64,000 nt of DNA, from NCBI RefSeq assembly GCF_001403615.1, contig NZ_LN879452.1, positions 124,001 through 188,000 of the forward strand. The letters run 5' to 3'. Of this stretch, positions 53,045 through 63,000 are shown in pieces; within the stretch, counting starts at the first letter, position 1; the number at the start of each line of letters is the position of its first letter. The notes under the pieces were generated by a model. The model was given only the letters and a program-made list of their open reading frames with translations. It made no database searches and was not told where the DNA came from. The position numbers and the translations under genes were made by a program. The stretch comes from Desnuesiella massiliensis (GTDB taxonomy: Bacteria > Bacillota > Clostridia > Clostridiales > Clostridiaceae).

Positions 53045-55183
53045 ATGGATATTTCAATTAATGCACTTATCAGATGGAATAAAGATAAAGAGCATTTGAA
53101 GATAGAAAGAGTTTTATGGTTAAGAAACGAATGGGCATATGTTATTGATATTGATAGTAATTGTATGCCTTTTTTAAGAAATGTTATAGACATAGAAACA
53201 GATATTGTGGATGGAGATGCAGAAATCATCAATGAAGATCCGTATATGGTAATTAGTAATGAAGATGACATACAAGAAAAGTATAAAGAGATAAGAGATA
53301 AGTGCTGGCAAGTAATAAAAGATTTAGTGGAAGATAAACCTAGAATATTTGAATCTGCATATAGAAGGAAGCTAATAAAGGAAGCAGCTGAAAAACATGG
53401 AGTAAGCGAGAATTCAATTGTGGGTTATCTAAAAAGATACTGGAAGAGGGGACAAACTCCTAATGGATTATTGCCGGACTATTCGCTTTGTGGGGGTAAA
53501 GGTAAGCAAAAATCCTCAAGTAATATTAAAAGGGGGAGGCCGAGAAAGTATGTTGATGTTATGGGTGGAGGTATAAATGTTACAGAAGACATAAAAAGAA
53601 TATTTAGGATAGCAGTCAATAGGTTTTACTATACAAGTGCCAAAAACTCGCTCGTTTTGACGTATGAACTTATGAGAAAAGAGTATTTTGCGCAGAATTA
53701 TAAAAATGAAAATGGAGTTAAGATACCAATAATTGAGGGACAAGCTGCTGTACCTTCTTTTGGGCAATTCAGGTATTGGTTTAACAGGGATAGGGATATA
53801 AAAAAGGAGATTACTAGCAGATATAGTAATAAAAAATTTCAGAAAGAGTATAGAGCTATAACAGGGAGCGCAATGGATGGGGTAATGCAGCCTGGTACTT
53901 ACGAAATAGATTGTCAGATTGCAGATTGTTATATTGTTTCACGGTTTAATAGGAATTGGATTATTGGCAGACCAGCTATTTATGCACTAATTGATAGATT
54001 TAGTAGGTTGATTTGTGGGGTTTACGTAGGACTTGAAAGTGGGTCCTATATAGGGGCTATGATGGCCCTACTAAATGCAACAATAGATAAGGTTGGATTT
54101 TGCAAACAATATGGTATAGAAATTACAGAAGAAGAATGGCCTGTTCACCATTTGCCAGATGCTATTGTTGCAGACAGAGGAGAATTAGAAGGGAATAATA
54201 TAGAAAACCTTATAAATATGCTAAATGTAAAAGTACATAACACTCCGAGTTATAGAGCAGACCTGAAAGCAGCCATTGAAAGGTTTTTTGGTTTAACAAA
54301 TGAGAGAACCAAACCATATATGCCTGGAGTAGTTAACTTGGATGGGCGAGAGCGAGGTGATAAAGATTACCGTATTTCGGCAAAACTGGATTTATATCAA
54401 TTTACTCAAATTATTATAAAGTCTATATTATACCATAATAACTATTACTATCTTGATAACTATAAACGTGAACAAGCAATGATAGAGGATGATGTACCGT
54501 GCATTCCTATACATTTATTTAAATGGGGCATTGCCAATAGGGGAGGTGCATTACGTAGTGTTACGGAGGATGTAGTAAAACTTGCTTTGATGCCTGCTGA
54601 CACTGCAGTTGTAACGCCTAAAGGCATAAAGTATAAAGATATGTATTATGCATCGGAGCAAATGCTAAAGGGACAAGATTTTATGAAAGCAAGAGCCTAT
54701 GGAACATGGCGGGTAAAGATTAGTTATGATCCGAGAAATATGGAATATATATATGTGCACAAAGATAATCCCAATAGTTACGAAAAATGCTTTTTATTAG
54801 ATTCTGACAGCAGATATAAGAATAGAACACTTGAGGAAATAGAATATCTTTTGGAAATAGAGAAAATAGTACAAAGGAAAAATAAAGATAGCGTAATACA
54901 AGCAAAGGTCCAATTGATTACTGAAATAGAGGATATAGTAGGAAAGGCAGAAGAGGATTTGAAGAAAGAAGTGGAAACAGTAGAAAGTGATACGCAAAGA
55001 GTTAAGAATATAAGGATAAACAGACAGATAGAGAAAACTGCTAATAGGGTAAAAGAAGCATTCGAATTGGGAACAAATAAGGATATAAAAGAGGAGACTT
55101 TAGAAGAAAGAATAGATAATGAAACAGAGTATGATAATTTTGATATTTTACTACAGAAGCAGAAGGAGGTGCTAAAGCAATAG
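53045..55183 (+). CDS. tnsB: TnsB-like DDE transposase
   Basis: 712 aa. Retroviral-integrase-type catalytic core with the full triad: Asp289 (YEIDCQIAD), Asp377 (IVADRGE), Glu412 (KAAIERFFG), spacing DD(35)E exactly as in Tn7 TnsB. N-terminal helix-turn-helix region (~95-150: EAAEKHGVSENSIVGYLKRY) for end binding, and a long charged C-terminus (~560-712) that should contact TnsC. It makes the 3' cut at both transposon ends and joins them to the target. Starts 21 bp after tnsA. Confidence 0.95.
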   Translation: MDISINALIRWNKDKEHLKIERVLWLRNEWAYVIDIDSNCMPFLRNVIDIETDIVDGDAEIINEDPYMVISNEDDIQEKYKEIRDKCWQVIKDLVEDKPRIFESAYRRKLIKEAAEKHGVSENSIVGYLKRYWKRGQTPNGLLPDYSLCGGKGKQKSSSNIKRGRPRKYVDVMGGGINVTEDIKRIFRIAVNRFYYTSAKNSLVLTYELMRKEYFAQNYKNENGVKIPIIEGQAAVPSFGQFRYWFNRDRDIKKEITSRYSNKKFQKEYRAITGSAMDGVMQPGTYEIDCQIADCYIVSRFNRNWIIGRPAIYALIDRFSRLICGVYVGLESGSYIGAMMALLNATIDKVGFCKQYGIEITEEEWPVHHLPDAIVADRGELEGNNIENLINMLNVKVHNTPSYRADLKAAIERFFGLTNERTKPYMPGVVNLDGRERGDKDYRISAKLDLYQFTQIIIKSILYHNNYYYLDNYKREQAMIEDDVPCIPIHLFKWGIANRGGALRSVTEDVVKLALMPADTAVVTPKGIKYKDMYYASEQMLKGQDFMKARAYGTWRVKISYDPRNMEYIYVHKDNPNSYEKCFLLDSDSRYKNRTLEEIEYLLEIEKIVQRKNKDSVIQAKVQLITEIEDIVGKAEEDLKKEVETVESDTQRVKNIRINRQIEKTANRVKEAFELGTNKDIKEETLEERIDNETEYDNFDILLQKQKEVLKQ

Positions 55184-55184
55184 T

Positions 55185-56828
55185 ATGGATAAAATATTAA
55201 TTCCAAATGGATGTGAGGCAGAAGTTGCAGATTATAAAGAACAAATAGTAGCTGACTATAAAAATAACCCTTTAATAGAAGCGCTACCTCCAATATATGA
55301 GGTTCAGAAAGTTGTTGAAAACCTTGCAGTTTATCCAGTATATAGCAATGAAGAGAGAAAACTTGATAATCATTATAGAATTCATCTGATACAAAGACTA
55401 TTTCAAGTTTTTCAACCATTACCTTTTCACATAGATTTAGAGAGTAAAGTATCCCGTGCGTTAAGACAAGGTTATATAATAAGAAACCCATTTAGAGCTG
55501 AATTAGCAAAGGGCTTTAATAAAGAGTTTGATTTAACAAACAACTTAAGATTTGAAAGCAATAATCTAGTGAAACAAACAGCTAGTGGTTTTACACTAAT
55601 TGGTATCTCTGGCTCGGGAAAAACAAGTTCTCTTGAGAGAATATTATCTATGTATCCTCAAGTAATATCTCATTCATCATATAAAGGTATTGCATTTTCA
55701 ATGTATCAACTTGTATGGATAAAATTAAACTGTCCTTTCGATGGGAGTGTTAAAGGAATTTGTATAGAATTTTTTTCCGAAGTAGATAGGTTACTTGGTA
55801 CTAACTATCATAAGAAAGTTATTAGTTCAAGACCATCTACAAATGTAATGATGTCTATGATTACGCAGATAGTAAGAAATTCTAGCATAGGATGTATTAT
55901 TATTGATGAGATACAACACTTAAGCCTTGGTAAATCTGGGGGAACCGAAAAAATGTTAAACTTTTTCGTTACTCTTGTTAATCAAGTGGGAGTACCAATA
56001 ATTATGGTAGGTACTCCGAATGGAATGGCTGCTCTGCAGAGCCAATTTCGTATTAGTCGCAGGGGTGCAGGTCAAGGAGATTTGGTAATTGACAAAATAC
56101 CAAATGACAAAACCTGGGATTTGCTTATTAATTCTATTTGGCAATATCAGTGGACAAGAAAAGAAACATCACTTACGAAGGAATTAAGTGATGCTTTTTA
56201 CGATGAGAGCCAAGGAATAATAGATATATTAAAAAAGCTATATGCAATGGTTCAAATAAAGGCTATAACATCAGGCAGGGAAGAAATAACTATCAATTTA
56301 ATTAAACTGGTAGCCAATGAAAGTTTAAAACTTGTGCAGCCAATGCTGCAAGCGCTAAAGACTGGGGACATTAGGAAGATAGCCAAGTACGATGATATAT
56401 GTTTATCAAATATTACTATTGGTGATTATATGAGCAAAGCAAGACATTCAATAGACTTAAACTTGAAGGAAAAAGCTATTAAAAGTCAGGTTCAAGATGA
56501 GAAAGATAATAACCTTGAATCTAAAAGAGAGAAAGCTGTAGTAAAGCTTATTGAATTAGGTATAAGTGCAAAAAAGGCTCAAAAGGCTGTTGATAATGTT
56601 GATAATAAAGAGGCCTATGTGGATGTAAATACAATAGTAATAAAAGCTATTTCTTCACTAAATGATACAGCGAAAGAAAAGAAAAAAGAAAATAAAGTAA
56701 ACCTTGATACAGATGATATAAGATATATAGTTCAGCTAGGAGAAGATGCTGGTATTAGTGCCTATGATGCTCTAAAGGAAAAAAAGTATATTGTAATGTT
56801 TGAGGATGATATTTTTAATGAGGGGTGA
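55185..56828 (+). CDS. tnsC: TnsC-like AAA+ regulator ATPase
   Basis: 547 aa. Walker A GISGSGKTSSLE from residue 140, Walker B CIIIDEIQHLSLGKSGG, sensor in IIMVGTPNGMAALQ, and arginine finger in QFRISRRGAG. TnsC forms filaments on target DNA marked by TnsD/TniQ and activates TnsAB. The N-terminal ~120 residues should contact TniQ; the C-terminus is helical and charged. Starts one base after the tnsB stop; five bases separate it from tniQ. Confidence 0.95.
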   Translation: MDKILIPNGCEAEVADYKEQIVADYKNNPLIEALPPIYEVQKVVENLAVYPVYSNEERKLDNHYRIHLIQRLFQVFQPLPFHIDLESKVSRALRQGYIIRNPFRAELAKGFNKEFDLTNNLRFESNNLVKQTASGFTLIGISGSGKTSSLERILSMYPQVISHSSYKGIAFSMYQLVWIKLNCPFDGSVKGICIEFFSEVDRLLGTNYHKKVISSRPSTNVMMSMITQIVRNSSIGCIIIDEIQHLSLGKSGGTEKMLNFFVTLVNQVGVPIIMVGTPNGMAALQSQFRISRRGAGQGDLVIDKIPNDKTWDLLINSIWQYQWTRKETSLTKELSDAFYDESQGIIDILKKLYAMVQIKAITSGREEITINLIKLVANESLKLVQPMLQALKTGDIRKIAKYDDICLSNITIGDYMSKARHSIDLNLKEKAIKSQVQDEKDNNLESKREKAVVKLIELGISAKKAQKAVDNVDNKEAYVDVNTIVIKAISSLNDTAKEKKKENKVNLDTDDIRYIVQLGEDAGISAYDALKEKKYIVMFEDDIFNEG

Positions 56829-56833
56829 TGTAT

Positions 56834-58606
56834 ATGAATTTCTTCCCAGTTCCATACCCTGATGAAGTCTTAAGCAGTGTATTAGCAAGATATTCCATTA
56901 GAAGTGGAAACATAAAAATCATTCATAATATGGAGGATTTATTTGGAACAAGAAATGCTATAGCAGTAATGGAATTTCCTACAAAACTAAATAAACTTGT
57001 TGAAAATATGCCTGTTGGTACAAAATACACTTCAGAATATTTTATATATAATCATACTTTATTTCCATATTACTCGGCATTTATTACGAAGAAAAGAGGA
57101 GAGCAGATTATTTCTTCTATGAAAACAGGAGAAGGTGATGTATACATTAGAGCAGGAGTAATAACTTCACAAATTTCATTGAGCCAATATTATAGATTTT
57201 GCCCTGAATGTATTAAAGAAGACTTCAATCTTTATGGGGAATTATATTGGCATAGAGTTCATCAAGCTGCTGGGGTGTTTGTATGTCCCAGGCATAAAGT
57301 GCCTACTTATAATAGTAGGATTTTAGTAAGAGGGTATAACAGACAGAAATTTCAACTGCCTAAAGCTGAAAATTGTATAGTAGGTACAGAAACTAAATAT
57401 TCAGATGAAATGATGAGCAAACTATTACTTTTGGCACAAGATGTTGAAGTATTACTAAATAATTATTTTAATTTCTATCCTCCAAGGCATTTTAAGAATA
57501 AGTACAGAGACAAACTTATAGAAAAAGGATATGCAAAGTTAAACAATATGATCCATCAGAAAAAACTTTCAAAGGATTTATTAGAATATTATGGAGAAGA
57601 ATTCCTTAAGGCTATGCAATATAAGTTTAATATTAATGGTGAATGCAAATGGTTGGCTGATATGGTTAGAGATAATGAAAAACCAAGTCATGTTTTGAGG
57701 CATCTTATATTGGCAAGATTTTTAGAAATACCAGTGTATGAACTATTTAATAATGAATTATCACTTAAGTATAATGAAGAAACAAGAAGTACCAATAAAG
57801 ATGTGCTTGCTATTAATAGTAAGGATTTATATCTCAAGGTTTGGGAGGATAGATTAAGAGAATTAATTGAGGAAAAATTGAGCTTAAGACAAATTGCAAA
57901 AGAATTAAACTCTACCCCTAAAACCATAAAGAAGCACATTGAAAGGTTGGGCATCGATCCATTTTGGAAATATAATGGTGGAAAAAGATATGGTAACAAA
58001 AACTACAGAGATACGGAAGAATTTAAGATAAAGAGAGAGGAATGCAGAAGTAAATGGCTCAAGCTGATTGCAGACAATCCAGATAAGAGCAGAAATGAAC
58101 TAAAACTGATGAGTGTTACATTAGGAACATGGCTTTTAAGGCATGATAAGGAATGGATGATTAATAATTCTCCGGATATAAAATCGAGCCACAAACCAGT
58201 TGATTGGGATAAAAGAGATATGGAATTGCTGCCTCAAGTAATAAATATTGTAGATGAGATATTAAAAGGAGAAAAAGAGAGAATTTGCTGGACAACCATT
58301 GGTAGCAAGTTGGGCATTAGTGGATGGCTTTCAAAAAAGAAAGATAAACTACCACTAACTAAAGCATACATTAATTCGGTAGAGGAAAGTATTGAAAAAT
58401 TTCAAATTAGAAAAATAAAGAGGGCTATTGATAAGATAGAAGTACAGGAAGAGATAACATATTGGAGACTATTAGAGGCAGCAGGTGTTAAAGAAAGATA
58501 TATTGGTGCTATAAAGAAAGACGTAGAAAAAATATTTCATGAAAGAGGATTAAGCACAGATATGATGCATCGTTATAAAGATACTAGTAATTTTATTAGA
58601 GAATAG
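56834..58606 (+). CDS. TniQ/TnsD family target-site protein
   Basis: 590 aa from ATG 56834; GAGGGGTGAT lies just before, overlapping the tnsC stop. N-terminal TniQ domain begins in the canonical way (NFFPVPYPDEVLSSVLARYS) and carries a Cys/His zinc site (YRFCPECIKEDF, GELYWHRVHQAAGVFVCPRH). The long C-terminal part (~330-590) with several helix-turn-helix-like segments (LSLRQIAKELNSTPKTIKKH) is TnsD-like and would read the attachment site. The end-like repeats behind recR suggest it recognises the recR 3' end (inference). No CRISPR or Cas genes accompany it. Confidence 0.92.
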   Translation: MNFFPVPYPDEVLSSVLARYSIRSGNIKIIHNMEDLFGTRNAIAVMEFPTKLNKLVENMPVGTKYTSEYFIYNHTLFPYYSAFITKKRGEQIISSMKTGEGDVYIRAGVITSQISLSQYYRFCPECIKEDFNLYGELYWHRVHQAAGVFVCPRHKVPTYNSRILVRGYNRQKFQLPKAENCIVGTETKYSDEMMSKLLLLAQDVEVLLNNYFNFYPPRHFKNKYRDKLIEKGYAKLNNMIHQKKLSKDLLEYYGEEFLKAMQYKFNINGECKWLADMVRDNEKPSHVLRHLILARFLEIPVYELFNNELSLKYNEETRSTNKDVLAINSKDLYLKVWEDRLRELIEEKLSLRQIAKELNSTPKTIKKHIERLGIDPFWKYNGGKRYGNKNYRDTEEFKIKREECRSKWLKLIADNPDKSRNELKLMSVTLGTWLLRHDKEWMINNSPDIKSSHKPVDWDKRDMELLPQVINIVDEILKGEKERICWTTIGSKLGISGWLSKKKDKLPLTKAYINSVEESIEKFQIRKIKRAIDKIEVQEEITYWRLLEAAGVKERYIGAIKKDVEKIFHERGLSTDMMHRYKDTSNFIRE

Positions 58607-58847
58607 TTTTTATTATGATACCTAGTTTATAATTATAAGATTATATGAGTTATTAGGGGATAGGCTGCTATAAAAGCGACTTATCTTTATTTTAGACAGA
58701 TTATTGAGAGAAGACCTGCATTTTAACGATTTATATACGTAAGGTAATACCATTAGAATAAGATTAGTGGCTTCTGTCTTTTTATAAATTTAGGGATAAA
58801 ACAACTTAAGTAAATATGACAACGGTAATAAATTAAGATAAAATATA
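58607..58847. other. Intergenic stretch behind tniQ
   Basis: About 240 bp. AGACAGA (58694) and TCTGTCT (58771) form a widely spaced inverted pair related in sequence to the palindromes of copies A and B, but too far apart to call a site. TGACAACGG occurs twice (58817, 58849). Confidence 0.4.
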
Positions 58848-58876
58848 TTGACAACGGCTATATAATGGTTTATAGT
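58848..58876 (+). promoter_or_regulatory. Promoter of the 277-aa gene
   Basis: TTGACA (58848-58853), 17 bp, TATAGT (58871-58876). Confidence 0.6.
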
Positions 58877-58909
58877 AGAATTAAGAATATGACACGGAGG
58901 GGAATTTAT

Positions 58910-59743
58910 ATGATATTAAATTCAACAAACACAGTTTTTACACAAGAAGGTGCAGAAAGTGAAAGTGACTTATTAGCAAGTCATCAGGTGCTAATTTACA
59001 AGTCTAACAGTAAAATCAGCTCAATGTCCTATGCTGGACCAGCTAAAGAAAAAATAGTTAAATCCTCAAGTATACCAGAAGAATTCACAAACATTTTGAA
59101 AAATATAAAGGGGTACGTCAGTTTAGGTACTACTAAAGTTTACGATAGTAATGTTGATAGTTGTGTAGATTACAGGAATGCTCATATATATTCTAGTGAG
59201 GCTACCACTTTAGATGGGGTTGAAAGGATATGCTATGTTGCAGGTATAAAGAATAAAAATGTAATCCAAATATCGGAATACAATTCTAATAAAGGAGCAG
59301 CATATAGTAGTCTTTATCCAATTCTTAAGGAAAAGATGATTAAAGAAGGGTTTGTACAAAATCTTCCTTACGATAATTTTAATATTACTATTGAAGATGC
59401 GTCAAAATTAGTTGATATAATTAATGAAGTAATTGAAGAAAGATCAATGGGTAAATATGAACTTATAAAAGATGTGAAAGTAGATACAATAACATTTGGT
59501 AAAAAAGAGGAGCAGAAAAAAAAGTTCTTTCATGTTGCATATTATCGTGAAAAAAATATGGTTCAAGATTCAAGTAATTTGAATACTGTGCAGGATATAT
59601 TATCTACTCTAAATAACATTGTAAGGAGAATAGATATTATAGATAATTTCGAGGATATTGAAGCCGTAATAAAGAAACTTGACTCAATAAATAAAATGGC
59701 TAATGCGAAAAAAGTTATACTGGAAATTAAAGAAGAGATATAA
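58910..59743 (+). CDS. Hypothetical protein between tniQ and the Avs-like gene, 277 aa
   Basis: ATG 58910 follows GGAGGGG; an upstream ATG (58865) is inside the promoter. It is basic-acidic mixed with no signal peptide. Visible: FTQEGAESESDLLASHQVLI, LKNIKGYVSLGTTKVYDSNV, GVERICYVAGIKNKNVIQIS, and a helical C-terminus. No family recognised. It has its own promoter and terminator (59765). As the first cargo gene behind the transposition genes it may belong to the Avs unit or be independent. Confidence 0.7.
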   Translation: MILNSTNTVFTQEGAESESDLLASHQVLIYKSNSKISSMSYAGPAKEKIVKSSSIPEEFTNILKNIKGYVSLGTTKVYDSNVDSCVDYRNAHIYSSEATTLDGVERICYVAGIKNKNVIQISEYNSNKGAAYSSLYPILKEKMIKEGFVQNLPYDNFNITIEDASKLVDIINEVIEERSMGKYELIKDVKVDTITFGKKEEQKKKFFHVAYYREKNMVQDSSNLNTVQDILSTLNNIVRRIDIIDNFEDIEAVIKKLDSINKMANAKKVILEIKEEI

Positions 59744-59764
59744 AAATATTTTTAACAAATTGGT

Positions 59765-59803
59765 AAAGAGGCTGTTAGCGATTTTAGCTAATAGCCTCTT
59801 TAA
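59765..59803 (+). terminator. Terminator behind the 277-aa gene
   Basis: AAAGAGGCT pairs with AGCCTCTTT, with TTAGC/GCTAA nested; AT-rich tail. Confidence 0.75.
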
Positions 59804-59918
59804 GCTTAATAGTTCTAGGTTAAGCTATCTAAACACATGAATAATAAGAGGTTATATAGAGATACCTTATTGGGGATAGCTTTTTAAATTATATTGTTTT
59901 TTCCGTGGAATATAGTTT

Positions 59919-59927
59919 TGATATAAT
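59919..59927 (+). promoter_or_regulatory. Extended -10 promoter of the Avs-like gene
   Basis: TGATATAAT (TGN-TATAAT type), about 85 bp before the start codon; no good -35, as expected for the extended type. Confidence 0.5.
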
Positions 59928-60013
59928 ATAAGTATTAGTAGTAACTGCTATGGATAAAGATAAATTATTTGGATTATAGGTAATAATTATAAGGACGAAT
60001 GAGGGGGACTAAT

Positions 60014-63000
60014 ATGTCTATTGATTGGAATTCTTTAAGGGTATGGGATGGCTCACAGCAAACTGCATTTGAAGAACTTTGCTGTCAACTGGCAAGATAT
60101 GAGAATGTGGCGGAAGGAGCAGAGTTTGTTAGAAAAGGAACACCTGATGCTGGTGTGGAGTGTTATTGGAAACTACGTAGTGGGGAAGAATGGGGATGGC
60201 AAGCAAAGTTCTTTACTAAAACTCCTGAAAAGTCACAGTGGAGTGAGCTTGATGATTCAGTTAAAACTGTTTTAAACAAGCATCCGCATATAACAAAATA
60301 TATTATCTGTATACCATTAGATAGAGCAGATCCACGGATTGAAAAGCAAAAATGGTTTATGGATAAGTGGAATGATAGAGTTGGGACATGGACTGAAATA
60401 GCAAGTGCAAAGGGTATGGAAGTAAAATTTGAATACTGGGGTACATTTGAAATATTTGAAAGACTAACAAGAGATGAACATAAGGGCAGACTTCAATTTT
60501 GGTTTAATAAGGATTTATATGATATTGATTGGTTTAAAACAAGGCTTGATACTACAATTGCAAATGTAGGAGCGAGATACACTCCTAAACTCAATGTTAA
60601 TACTCCAATATGCAAGACTTTTGAATCGCTGTGTTGCTCAATGCTATTTATAGGTGGTATTGAAAAGCTATGTGGAAATATAATAAAAGCATTTAATAAA
60701 ATCAGTGAAGCAAAAATTAAAAGGGTGTCTGAACAAAAGTATAATGAATTAAGTATAAAAATAAATCAAGTTAAACAGCTTAAAGATTATATAAGATTAG
60801 TACTAGATAAACCTATTGATTGGCAAGCAATAGTTACTATGATGGAGGATTTCACCAAGGATATAGATGAGTTAAATCATCAAATATATCTGCAAAAAAG
60901 CCAATCTGAACAACAAACTAATAATTATGGAGCTTATGATTATAGCTCGGAAACCCACTATTTACAGAAGTTAAGGAAATCCATATATGAAATAATTGAA
61001 TATATGGAGGAGTGTAGCATAAACCTTACAAATGCAAGATCACTTTTGGTGTTAGGAGATGCTGGGTGCGGTAAGACGCATTTATTTTCTGACATAGCTA
61101 GGAGGAGAAATGACAGCGGGTATCCAACAATACTATTATTAGGTGGGTATTTTTATAATAAAGAACCATGGTCGCAAATATTAAGGTTACTTGATGTTAA
61201 ATGTAATGCAGAGGAGTTTTTATCAATTCTTAATACTATTGGTGAAACGAAGAAATGTAAGGTATTAATAATGATTGATGCATTAAATGAAGGTGAAGGA
61301 AAACGGTTTTGGAAGAACCATATAGCGGGGGTAATTGAAAGGGTCAAAAAGCATAAATGGTTAAGTATCGCTATTAGCGTAAGAAGTACATATGAGACAT
61401 CAGTAATACCAGAGTATTTGGATGAGGACAAACTTATAAAGGTTACACATTATGGATTTGCCTCAATAGAATACGATGCAGCCAATGAATTTTTTGATTA
61501 TTACGGAATAAGGAGACCTTCTGTACCCCTATTAGTGCCTGAATTTAGAAACCCATTATTTCTAAAGTTATTTTGCCAGAGTATAAAGAATAATGGTATG
61601 GATATAGTACCTCCAGGAATTGAAGGACTTAATAATATTTTTAACTTTTATATTGAATCTGTTAATAAAAAAATATCAGGTGAAGAATTTCTTAACATAA
61701 ACCCTAAACTTAATATAGTAAAGAAGGCAGTTTTTAAAATAGCCGAGGAAATGATTGCACAAGATAGCTACTATATAGGTATGGACATAATGACGAATCT
61801 ACTTGAAGAAATATATAGAAGTAATGGATATGAGAATTCTTTATATAGACATTTAATTAGTGAGGGACTAATAAGTGAAGATAGAAGGCTGAATAGAAAT
61901 GGTAAGTGGGAAGAGGTAGTAAGATTTTCTTTTGAAAGATTTTCTGACTTTATAATATCAGACTTTCTCATAAGCAAATGGAAGAAAGACAAAACTCAAG
62001 AGATTTATATAGAAGAATTATTAAATAAATATTTGAAAGATAGCAGAAGCTGTAGAAAATATAAGGGAATTATTGAAGCATTTTTTGTTCAATTTCCAGA
62101 AAATATTGGTAAAGAGTTGTTTGAACTTGTTCCAGAGTGTAAAGAATATGATTCAGTTAAAGATGCATTTCTTAACAGTTTTGTTTGGAGGGATCCTAAA
62201 TTCATAAGTGATGCTACAGTTCGGTATATAAATGAATATATAATGCCTATGGAAGATACAAGAAGTCAGTTCCTGAATAATATTCTGCTTGTAAGTTCCC
62301 ATAAGGATCACCCATTTAATGCAGAAAGGCTACATAAATTACTAATCAATATGAAGCTCCCGGATAGGGATGAATTTTGGAGCATTTATCTGCATTATCA
62401 GTATGGAGAGAAAACTTCCGTTGATAGAATTATTGACTGGGCATTATCTAATACTGATAAATCATATATTACCGATGACGTCATTGAACTTATCAGTATA
62501 ACCTTAACTTGGTTTCTAACGTCTTCAAATAGATATTTAAGGGATAATGCAACAAAAGCTCTTGTAAATATACTTACAGAAAGGGTTAATGTTATGATAA
62601 GTCTTATAAAAAAATTCATTGATGTTGATGACCCTTATGTTACTGAAAGATTATTATGTGCTGCATACGGGTGTGCATTGAGAAGTAAGAATATATCTTA
62701 TAATATAGAGATTGCAAGAACAGTATATAAATTAATTTTTAATAAGGAAGGTGAAATATATCCTAATGTTTTATTAAGAGACTATGCTAGAGGAATTATT
62801 GAGTTTGTTCTCACACAAGTAAAAATAGGGGATATAGATATATCAAAAATAATGCCGCCTTATAAAAGTAGTTTTAATCTTGATATACCTACCAAAGAGC
62901 AGATTAAGGAGCTTGTAGATAGCAAACATAAAGAATATAAGGACTGGTCCATGAACACATTATATACTTCAATAATAGGTCATGGTGATTTTGCAAGATA

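Noticed and set aside
54778..55491. Long reverse-strand ORF of 237 codons across tnsB and tnsC
   Set aside because: It is antisense to conserved transposition genes, rich in Ser/Leu/Ile/Phe as expected for the shadow of Lys/Glu-rich coding, and lacks an RBS.
58694..58777. Third copy of the GACA/TGTC palindrome behind tniQ
   Set aside because: The two half-sites are about 70 bp apart and lack the promoter part of copies A and B.
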